NCBI GenBank assembly: GCA_001557505.1
Contig: LSAX01000009.1
Location: 2,170,001-2,234,000, forward strand
Origin: Reticulascus tulasneorum
Taxonomy: Eukaryota > Ascomycota > Sordariomycetes > Glomerellales > Reticulascaceae
DNA: 64,000 nucleotides
Direction: 5' to 3'
The notes beneath the pieces were generated by a model that saw only the letters and a program-made list of their open reading frames with translations, searched no databases and was not told the DNA's origin. A program made the translations under genes and the position numbers. Of the stretch, positions 55,001 to 64,000 are shown piece by piece (position 1 is the first letter of the stretch; every line of letters starts with the position of its first letter).

Positions 55001-58000
55001 CGCAGTGTAACCGATGCCGCTAGGCCGTCATCATAAGAGCACCACTATTATAAGACGCCAGCTATTGCCCCTCAACACAGCTCGCAGAACTCTTCTCGCC
55101 CACTAATGATCAGCGTTACTCCCACCGCCAGCCCGAACAGGCCACGGCGTGCCAGACGACAAGGAGCAGCATTTCCGGATGCGGGCTCGCAGTCCTAGGC
55201 CTCTCTCTCCACAGGACGACTTCATCTGGAGTGGGACACGTCGCCCAAAACCTCTTCTTCTAGGCATTTTCGAACTGGGTACAAGGGTCGAGACCGGGCG
55301 GGCCGTTTCGTTTGTTTTTGGAAACTCGGCCTGGCTATCACATAGACGACCCGGGACAAGGTGCTGAGTGATATGTATGGAACACGATATGGAGACGAGG
55401 CGAGCGAAGGGCTGATCTCAAAGTCAAGGGACCCGGCAACGCGCCCATTTGTTCTGGGTTTCGGGTGGAGATCCTCGATGTCTACGACTCGCCCACGTCC
55501 GGGGCTCTCGAGTATGATGAAAACATTGCGAGTGGAGAAACTCGTTCGAAGCCAGCCAGGAGTGCCAGGATAACCAAAGTCCTGTTGGATGGGGGAAATG
55601 CAAGACAAGGACTTGGAGGGAAAGAAAGCAATTATCCCGTCGACAACGAAGTGGTATAATGTGCCTCAATATCACATCACTGGCACTACTGCTAGTTGAG
55701 GCGTAGTTAGTGCAAACTAACTCCTAGCCGACCAAGTCCTCGCTTCACTAAATTACTGCAGTATTTCCTTACCAGACAGATTGCCTTTCAGAGAACGACA
55801 GCAATGCAACCTGGGTAGCCTTTCATTCACCCTTCGATTCCCTTTTCCTGGTTTGGTCTCACCACCATGAGCGGGAGAAATGGGGTGACGGCGGCAGGTA
55901 ACGAGATTGACAATCCCGTCTCATTTACGCTGACTCTCTCCCGGAACAAGGACTATTGTTCGGGTCCAATCGAAAATCCACGGACATTCCCACCGGCTGC
56001 TGGTTGATATGCTGTGATACCCATTTCCCCCTTGCATCTCCGACCAACGTGCTTCGGCTGTGCTGCCCGAAATCAGATCATCTCCATGGCAAGCAGGAGG
56101 CGTGTCCAAAGAGAGCTGCTGCAGTGAAGCCTCGAGGTGGATAATAATTACATTACTGCGTCGCACAACATCGGGATGCTACCTGCTCCAGCAAGTCATT
56201 GTCCTCGCCTCAGTCAGGGTCGTTTCGAGGTCAATGCCTTCTGTGAGCTCGCATTGCCGATCACGTACTTGTCTAGAGAGGGAAGCGGCTCGCCCGTCAC
56301 ACCGGCCTGCGACTCAGTCCTTAGCCGCTGCACGTCGTGCGATAACACCACTCGTAATCTCTGAGTTGACATCTTATTGCATGCATCTGCTTGTTTGATG
56401 GGTTGAGATGGCAGCTGTTTTCCTGGGGGAACCCTTGGGAGATTGGGTCCCGATTCGGGCATGACGATGGGTTCGTCTCCTCATTAACCCATTCTTTTTA
56501 CTCCGCAAACATGGAGATGTTGTTGGGGCCTCGGAGCCTCGGCCTTGGATTCGTATTTCTTTCTCCAATGTGATGGAAAAACTGTAGCAGGTTGCAGGAT
56601 GTAATTCTACCTACCGTAATCCTGGGCGAGAACAGACAGGCATGTTTGCACGCCAATTGAGGGGGCGCTCACTGCTTGCAAGCTTGAAGGCTGTCATTCG
56701 TGGATTCAATTGTCCAAATGTGCAAAACGTCATGGCATAGTCCCGGTCAACTGTTTACTCCATTCCAGTCGGAAACCCGCTACGTCGTCACCGTAGATGC
56801 GTGATAGCTACCTACAGAACCGAGATGGCCGAGGTGCCGAGCTCCAGTGTCATACAATGGCAGCAGTTCAGAGGTGGCGCCCGACGTCGCCGACCAGACC
56901 TGGACAAATGGACACTGTCGTCGTCGAGCACAATTGTGTTGGATCGGTAGCAGAACAAACCAGGCCCCTGGGGAGAGCGGATATGTGCTGCTCTGCTGCG
57001 TGTCGGCACACAATAGCACAGTGCATGGAGCCATCTGCAGCTCCTCTGGTCTCGCCCTCCCTACCTCTGCTCCCAACGAGGCGTCCTGGCAATGGAACCT
57101 CCAGGGAAGCTATGGGCAAGATGCAGCCGAATGTTCCATCTCGTGCATTGGATCCGTCTTTTGCCTTTGGCCTTGCAGTTATTGGAAACATTTTCGCGTT
57201 GGTACGCAGCACGGCAAGGGTCGTAGGCAGGCGAAGGGTTGGATCCGCCTGCGCCGCCTTTGAGGGTCGGCCACGGGCCACGATGCCGCGGCCCAATTAT
57301 GGGCCTGGTTCCGTGCGTGTGGAGACGTTGGCATGGATGAGGAAACGTGATCAGGGTAGGATCCTTCGCGGGGGGGAACAAAGAGAGGAAGAGTGTGCGA
57401 GGAGGAGGGAGATGGGGGGATGAGAAAGAGACCGACACGCTCCGTGTGCAGCGGGAGCGAAAACTGCCAGGCACACAGACGTCTGTCGGCTTCCAGGACG
57501 AATCATCAGAGTTTGTGTCGACGGCAGCTCCCTTGTTACGGCGACCCTACTACGTACTACTACTGACTACTACGTACTAGTTAATTACTACTACGTACAT
57601 AGTGCGTAGGGCCTACGAAGTACTATGAGGCATACTATCGAAGAACCCCCCAACGAGCAGGAATTCCCCTTTATTAGCGTCCCCTGCAATGGTCAATAGT
57701 TTTCAAGCCCGGGTCCATTCTGGTTTGCGCAAGCGTGTCCCGCCTCGGTGGGAGCCAACGGCAACGCTGGCCCGTCTGTGCGTCTTTAAGGGACTGCAAG
57801 GCTGGTCCGTTAACTTGATGGGTAAGGATGCATCCGTCCCTTTATTGTGACAAAGAGTACGGACTATTCGCAGTGAGGTGGAGATGATGAGCAAAATACT
57901 AAAGAGGAACGAAGGGGGGAGAAAAGAAAAAAAGCTGCGGCCTGCGAGGAGAGGGCCATTGCTGCGTGTGCCTTCAATGAACTTGGCTTAGCTCCTCAGG

Positions 58001-61000
58001 TCCCCATGCTGGGCATTTCCACCACATACCAAAATGTCGTAAAGAATGGGGGCACTCGCCGCACCGCAGAAGCAGTCAGATTGGCAGTGATAACACCTAT
58101 CTACTGCGTACGTACTGTAGTATGTAAACCGCCAGCAGTACGAGATAGCCACCAAACTCCCTTCCTCGAAACGAAAAAGCTTACTGAACGGGGGGGATGA
58201 TGGGGGTTCTTGGCTGACAGTCAGCGCATCAACCCCACTCCAGGCTTGTAAGAAACAGTCAGTTCTGCAGTTATCGAAAGGTTGACAAACATGTCCACCT
58301 TACTATCTAGGTCAATGTTGGCGTTGTGGAGGTTTGCGATAGATGCAGAATGATAGCGATTTTCGTCCTTCTTCCACCACTTCCTCGAAGCTCGCTTCGT
58401 TGTGGTTGGTCCTAGCCTCTGCCACGGTGGGGGTCCCAGCTCTAGACTCTCGAGAAACCCCTGCAGAGACGGCTTCATCCAAGGGGAAATGAGGAAGAAC
58501 CGTCCCAGGTCTGCAAGGTGAGCTACATACTCGTGCAGCTGTGAGAGGTGGCGGACCTGGTCCCAGCTGTTCGGTCGGTCGGTCGACTTTGAAGAGACTC
58601 GGAGAGCGGTCTCTGGGCGGGCGATGTAATCTGCCTGGACGTTGAAGACACGCCATCAACCGTCATGTCTCACCAGCCAGGCACAACGGCCTGGAGTCAA
58701 GCTTATTTGAACGGCCATGCTCTGGTCCGGCCTCCACAGAATTGGCCAGGGGCTTTATCCTTGAGCACTATTTGTCATGTCAAGAAGTATGAGACAAGCC
58801 CGACTGATTCTGGACGACGGATACAAACATCACGGTGCCAGCTCCGGTTTGTCAACTCTCCGAAGGCAAACTTGCAACATACACCCATGCTGCTTCTGCG
58901 GCGGGAGGTTGGCGCAAAGGCGGATTCGACAGTGGGTGCCTGTAGTACGTCGACCGTCGTCAGCCCTTCATCCGGGGCTTGTGGTGCTGCTCTCTTTGTC
59001 ATGGGTTTCCAAACTTCCTGGTCCCTGGCATTCTGGGCCGCAGTTACACTACGTTCCGCCCCGTCTGTTTCGACAGCCTGGCGCATTCCTTTTTAGAATC
59101 GAAAAAGGTACCCTAGTTGGGAGGAGTGGGTGCCTGTCTCCCCTGAGAGGCGCCGATCATGATCTGTCACAATCTGAATCGACAGTGCTGGGGGGGTCGT
59201 TTTTGGCGTCGTCGCTCCATGAAGAGGTAACATTTTCTGCTGGTGGCCGATTACATACGTTTAGGCGACTTTCGTCGTTGATCAGATCATCAACCCGGCG
59301 GCTCGCACATGGAAACAAGAACCCCCGAGATCGTATGCGAGCAATGGAGAGAGTTGACAGGGGACAATTCCAGCAAATCAAAGGTCCTGCAGGGCCTGTG
59401 GAAAGATGCAGGAGAGCTCCGTTCGTTCTCACATCATCCCCTTCCGAGTGGTACTAAATTGACCCCATCATCGGTCGACTCTTCCGCCAACGAAGAGGCA
59501 CAGTGACAGCGGGCCTCATCAAGCGGGCAACTCGCCCCCGACCTAGACGTCGCAGGTGCGACATGGTGGGTCGACGGCAGCGCTCTTAGAGGCAAGGCAA
59601 GCAGGAGAGGATAGCCCTAAGTTTCGTGGACCGTAAAGGACTAGCCAGATCTCATGGGAGCCTATTTTTAATGTTATCTGTACAGATTAGTGTGAACAGC
59701 GGCCAGGTGCAAAGGGAGTATGTGCTCGAAGATCTGGCTTGGCCTTTTTTTTCTGGCATGGGTGGGTAAACTTGGAGATTCCTCTTAAAGGTTGTGGCCG
59801 CGATTCTATTCCGTATGCGAGACCGGATCATGGATAAAAATGGGCAACCCGGAGATGGAGCCCGGACGACTGACTGGGGGACCTCTACTACGTAGTAATA
59901 ACTAATTAGAGCCGTCTTGGCTCGTCAGTCTGTCCACCACATGAGTCTGCATTCAGTCTTTCCCATCAGTCATCGGTATCCGTACCTGCATACGCCAAAG
60001 CCTCTGGGCATGCGTTGGGACCAGTCGTCTTACCAGCTCCAACCCAGAAGCAGCAGCTTCATGCCCGTTCCTTTTTCTTTTTGGGGTGGATTTTATTTGG
60101 GGCATGCAAAGACAGGATCAGAACCCACAACGTCCCCGCCCCTCATGAGCCATTTACAGTAGGTCGATCCCTCGACAGGAATGGGTAGTGTGCTCTAGTC
60201 ATGATTCAAGCCCCATGCCCAGCAGCTCGGGCGGGCACAGGCACGAGAAACATGAGCCAGACGGTCGTGGTCTCAACACGCTGCTTGCAGCTAGCTAGAA
60301 AGGTAAGACAAAAGGCCGGCGGGATTGAAACGGCATCCCAAGACATCCATCCACAGCCCATGCCAAATCAGAAAGAACCTTAATCCATCAACACCATCCA
60401 GGAAGCCGATCTCAAATCATCACTGGAGTGAAACGACACCATGGAAGATCCGGCCCAGTCAGTCCCAGTCGGGTAGGTCATGGTTTGGCCGTGATGCTCT
60501 TCTTATCGGGGCCGCGGGGTGGGGAACGATGTGATGGGGACGGCGATGGACTGTCTGTCCCTCGTTCTGCTCTATTACCCATTGCGTCCGTTGGGCGTGT
60601 TAGAGACCGAGCTACGGGTCCTTAGAACTTTGATGCTTGTCAATAGGACAGGACAAGGCCAGGCAGATTTCAGAAGCCTGTCCTGTCCTGGGCGGCATGT
60701 CCTGTCAACCAGTACCCTTGCTGCTTAACGGAGGTTGAAGGACCAGCGAGCAGACAGGCAGGGCAGGGCGTTGACAGACGCTGAAGTGATTGAGCTGGGA
60801 ATTATGATATCGCCATAATATGAAGGAGATCTCGCCATGGGGCGAGCCTCTTACGGATGTAGTACTACCTAAGAATTCCAGGATCTGGCGGTTGCAACTC
60901 TAGGAAACCCTTGAAGCCATTTTCCCAGTCACAATCCCGCCTAGTCGATCGTGTGTTGCATCCTCCGTGAGAGAAAGAAGAAGAAAAAAGTTGACATCGC

Positions 61001-61612
61001 GCCCAAGCCTCCCAGGCTCACACTGACCAGCCGCTTGCCCTGTCAGGCCCTGGTCGACGCCCTGCCAGCCATTTCTGTCTCCCTTTTTTTTTTTCCTTTT
61101 CTTTGACAACCAGCCCACTGGTGTCGTCGATCTTCATGGGGGGGGACGCGGCTCCTAGGCCACAGTAGGTGACTAGTTAGTATCGCGCGCACCCAAGGGT
61201 ACATACGAGGTGCAGCAAGCCACGGCAGACGGCGGAGCACAAGAGATCCTCTCATCTTTTGCTTTCTTTTTTCGAATCGGGCTGATGATGGAGCAAGAAG
61301 ACGGGAAGCCAAAAGTATCGAAAATGATGCGGGAAGCACAAGCGCCATTCTTCAGGCAGACGAGTTTTTTTCTTCACCAAGCAAGGAAAAGGGAGGATTG
61401 GCAAAACACAAGCCTGCAGATGGATTGTAGATGGCTCCAGTCTAGCGCATCAGTATCACCGCGTCTGCTGCTCCCCCGTCACAAAACCCTCTCAGCTACA
61501 TTAGCCCATATCCGTACATACATATAACCCCGACTATGACGGAAGACAATAGCAGAGGATCGAGCGAGGAACGACAGCGGCGCCGCACCAGCCATTTGTA
61601 AGAGAGAACAGA

Positions 61613-61655
61613 CGAGACGAGAGAGAGAGAGAGAGAGAGGCGAGGCGAGGCGAGG
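61613..61655. repeat. (GA)n and (GGCGA)n tandem arrays
   Basis: A perfect AG/GA dinucleotide run leads directly into GGCGA pentanucleotide repeats on the plus strand. Confidence 0.85.
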
Positions 61656-61768
61656 TGACCCCACGCAAGCTACATATGCTCAGGGTCAGAAACACAGACC
61701 AGAACAGGAGGCAGGCATATAACTTGTCATGATCTCGTACTGGCACAGTTCCAAGGGCTTTTGCACAC

Positions 61769-62113
61769 AGTTTGCTCTTTCTCTCGCTCTCTGTCTCTCT
61801 TCCTCTCCGTATTTTCTCTGGGTGGCCGGCATCGTGCTCCACGGTCTTCCATATTGACGTGGTATTTGATGTTGGGCATTCCCAGCAATTTGTCACTTGC
61901 AAAATTGGATCCTACCCCAACACACACGTCTCTCTTATTACACACATTGTGCATTTGCTGGTAGGATAGGCTTTCTTGCTAAATGCTGGTACGTGTTGAA
62001 ATTGGTTTCCTTTAGTATGACTCTCTGCCTCTTTCTCTTTCTCGGTCCCCCCGTATCCCACCCCCGTCACTGTCTTGTATCTCTCTCTCTCTGTGCCTCC
62101 TCCTCTTCACCAA
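61769..62113 (+). promoter_or_regulatory. Pyrimidine-rich tracts, possible core promoter
   Basis: Two CT-rich stretches (TCTTTCTCTCGCTCTCTGTC at about 61778 and TCTCTCTCTCTG at about 62082) lie on the plus strand 1.7-2.1 kb before the last gene. CT-rich blocks often sit just upstream of transcription starts in filamentous fungi, so the transcript of that gene may begin nearby. No start site can be read from sequence alone. Confidence 0.3.
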
Positions 62114-62310
62114 GCGTCATCTCGGTGGCCAGACCCAGAGAGCTGCTGGTACGTATGTATATGGATGGCATGGTATGGTACGGCCTCATCCCTCTGCACC
62201 CACACCCTCATCTCTCCCAGTGCTACCGCATCTCCAACACAGCCCTTCATTCATGTCTACACACGTCCAGCACCATTGAAACCACGGTCAAGAACCCCGG
62301 CTGCCTTTCC

Positions 62311-62385
62311 TGGCTGGCTGGCTGGCTGGTTGGTTGGGCGGGCGGGTGTCTATACATACATACATACATACATACATACATACAT
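62311..62385. repeat. (TGGC)n and (TACA)n microsatellites
   Basis: TGGC/TGGT units at 62311-62335 are followed after a short gap by about eight TACA units at 62353-62385. Confidence 0.9.
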
Positions 62386-62758
62386 CCATACGTACACACA
62401 TACATACATAACACATGCGCGTGGTTACTGGCTGCAGACATCTGTGGCCAAACAACCCCGGAATCTCGCTGTTCAAATTACTTGCCCGCAATTCCTTCGC
62501 TTCGCACCGCCCAATTCAGATTTCCCCCAGTTCCTCCCCATTCACCCATTTGACCCGGACACGCGACAAGTGCCCCGGACTATATTACCTCTGCAGCCTG
62601 TGGGCAAGGTTGGGAGAGTCGCTCAGCTAACCAGCGAGACAGAAGGAGGGTGTGTAATATTACCAGAATTTTTTCCGGCCAGCAACACCCGGGACTGACT
62701 GGATACGCCTCCGCCGAACATCCATACCCAGCAGCCCATACCACAAACGTGCTTCGAA

Positions 62759-62774
62759 CCCCCCCCCCCCCCCC
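62759..62774. repeat. Poly(C) tract, 16 nt
   Basis: Uninterrupted run of 16 C on the plus strand, just before the ATG-free segment. Confidence 0.9.
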
Positions 62775-62790
62775 TGGCCTGGAAGGCATG

Positions 62791-63823
62791 GTTCTGCTGC
62801 ATCTACGTGCGCACAATACTCCATCGCCCAGGAAAGGAACCAGACTGACGGCCCAACTATCCCTCGTTCCTCTTTGAGCACTAGCTCCAACATCCACCAC
62901 CGATACGACCGGGGTCCAATCATCCCGCCGAGCGAGTCCCAGATCCCTCCCACCCCCCCCCAATCATCCTTCTCCCGTCTCTCGGTTCCTCCACGAAGGA
63001 AACCTAGGTAGAGAAGGGCCACCACCAAAGACCGGGGGGTGTGCTGGAGCCCATTGCGTGCCATTCTGTTTTGTCGCGCGCACTACAAGTGTACTCCGCA
63101 AACTACCTAACATACCCAAGCTACTCGCAGCAGGGGGGAGGCTGCCTGCAGCAGTGCTGGTTCCCAGGGCTTTCCCAAACCCCCCCCTCCCCAGTCCGCT
63201 GACGAGCCGGGGCTGGTCCCAATTTTACCTACGACGTATCCCCCATAATCTTTTGGGATCCCCTCTGCCTCGACACACACCCTAGCTCGCGACGCATTGA
63301 AAAGGACAGGCATCTTTTAAATATACATATCATCCCAGGCGCGTCGTCTCCCCACCCACCGTCTCCAGATTCCTGCCAGCTGTGTTTATCGTCGTCCTGA
63401 TTTTGCTGGACCACGGAAAGCGAGCAAGAGACTGCGAGAGAGCGAGAGAGGAACCGGTTCGACAAGAAAGTTGACGAAACAAAACAAAAGTGACTATTCC
63501 TTCGACTTGCAGAGAGTTCCCGTCCGCTTCCCCCGACCCGCACGCAACCCGGGACGGACGCAACGAAAAAAAGGCACCAAACGTTCGACCCAACTGCAAC
63601 TGTAACTCCGCGCACAGCACAAAACGCACGTACACGCACACACGCACGCACGTACGTTGATCTCAACCCGCGATCCTGCCTGTCCGAGGAAACAAAAAGA
63701 AATATTCCCACCCAAGCATTGCTTACCACCTCGCCGGATTGATTGATTGATCGAGAAGGGTTCTCCCCGGGAGAAAGAGAGAGGGCCACGGCTTGACGTC
63801 GCCTTCTTGCATTGACGCCAACC
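62791..63823 (+). promoter_or_regulatory. ATG-free segment, likely long 5' leader of the following gene
   Basis: Across 1,033 nt the plus strand contains no ATG, while the reverse complement CAT occurs about 15 times. The segment ends exactly at the ATG of the next gene. Such strand-specific absence is expected if the DNA is transcribed into a 5' leader scanned by ribosomes. The last ~400 nt are A/C- and GA-rich and low in T, as is usual near fungal start codons, and include an ACGCAC-type repeat (63628-63652). Confidence 0.6.
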
Positions 63824-64000
63824 ATGTTCGCTACCGCCCCACTGCCGTACTACTCGGCCTATCGCTCACAAAGGCGGAAAGTCAGCAATAACATGAGCAA
63901 AGATGCCTCATCGCCATCATCTCCCAAATCCCTTCCTCCTCCTCCTGCACCCCCTTCTGCTCCCCCGACCCAGCACAACTCCAACGCCATCACCGATTTG
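63824..64000 (+). CDS. Pro/Ser-rich protein, N-terminal fragment (cut by the window edge)
   Basis: The ATG at 63824 (CAACCATGT, good context) opens a frame that runs 59 codons to the edge: MFATAPLPYYSAYRSQRRKV, then SKDASSPSSPKSLPPPPAPP and on to NSNAITDL. The start is supported by the ATG-free leader before it. The visible part is basic then Pro/Ser-rich and probably disordered, so no family can be assigned. Because a very large upstream region and long leader are typical of fungal regulators of development or signalling, the product may be a transcription factor or kinase, but this is speculation. Confidence 0.6.
   Translation, partial: MFATAPLPYYSAYRSQRRKVSNNMSKDASSPSSPKSLPPPPAPPSAPPTQHNSNAITDL

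Larger units (their letters stand above)
53073..62790. other. Gene desert of about 9.7 kb
   Basis: No frame shows a recognisable domain or a convincing exon chain. The longest (53292-53867 minus, 191 codons; 56797-57423 plus, 208; 58777-59457 plus, 226) are rich in rare residues and compete with frames on the other strand. Landmarks are a T14 tract (54987-55000), a TACTACGTACTA cluster (57541-57610), GA and GGCGA arrays (61613-61655), pyrimidine tracts (about 61769-61815 and 62021-62113), TGGC and TACA arrays (62311-62385) and a C16 run (62759-62774). Position and length suggest a large regulatory upstream region of the gene starting at 63824, possibly with noncoding transcripts; this is inference. 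Confidence 0.45.

Noticed and set aside
56797..57423. 208-codon plus-strand frame in the desert
   Set aside because: Arg-rich, no motif, and overlapped by 142- and 137-codon frames on the other strand; typical of GC-rich chance frames.
58777..59457. 226-codon plus-strand frame in the desert
   Set aside because: Longest desert frame, but low-quality composition, no recognised domain, and a competing frame in the same region.

Overview
The window is nuclear DNA from a filamentous ascomycete (Pezizomycotina; gene content suggests a sordariomycete, possibly Hypocreales, which is inference). The genes carry one to four short spliceosomal introns, mostly 48-110 nt with GT-AG ends and CTAAC/CTGAC-like branch sites. 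Intergenic DNA contains TACCTAGGTA-type runs and microsatellites. The gene set includes a STE3 pheromone receptor, Zn2Cys6 regulators, 5-aminolevulinate synthase with a mitochondrial presequence and a fungal SNF2 protein. No tRNA, rRNA or CRISPR array was found by eye. Gene models were joined by hand from exon phases; apart from the truncated GH30, the ERF4 gene with its missing 5' exon and the edge-truncated genes, all sum to whole codons.

Layout. 1-1.8 kb: a GH30 glycosidase gene (minus) cut off by the 5' end of a Ty1/copia-type retrotransposon whose gag runs off the left edge. 2.6-4.7 kb: a Zn2Cys6 transcription factor. 5.4-7.4 kb: 5-aminolevulinate synthase (haem). 9.3-11.6 kb: long-chain acyl-CoA synthetase. 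12.8-18.2 kb: an MFS efflux pump and a convergent Zn2Cys6 regulator, flanked by two direct copies of a decayed ~230-bp repeat and a gene remnant; this looks like a small accessory cassette. 18.7-24.1 kb: a large SNF2/ATRX-like remodeller. 25.9-29.0 kb: glutathione synthetase and mitochondrial single-strand DNA-binding protein. 30.4-32.2 kb: STE3-type pheromone receptor. 33.1-34.8 kb: ERF4 (Ras palmitoyltransferase subunit), whose start is unresolved. 37.6-39.2 kb: an unrecognised membrane protein. 43.9-47.6 kb: a TM7S3/TM198-type (DUF4203-like) membrane protein with a very long tail. 48.4-49.9 kb: CorA-like membrane protein. 50.7-51.2 kb: a small protein with a RapZ C-terminal-like domain. 51.5-53.1 kb: RCH1/SBF-type transporter. 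53.1-63.8 kb: a 10.7-kb gene desert ending in the first exon of a Pro/Ser-rich protein cut by the right edge.

Most genes are unlinked housekeeping functions (haem, glutathione, lipid activation, mtDNA maintenance). The cassette-like parts are the copia/GH30 junction and the repeat-flanked pump/regulator pair. The strongest unexplained signals are a 1,033-nt stretch with no ATG on the coding strand just before the last gene, a ~330-codon open frame without AUG ahead of the ERF4 domain, and the RapZ-like protein.
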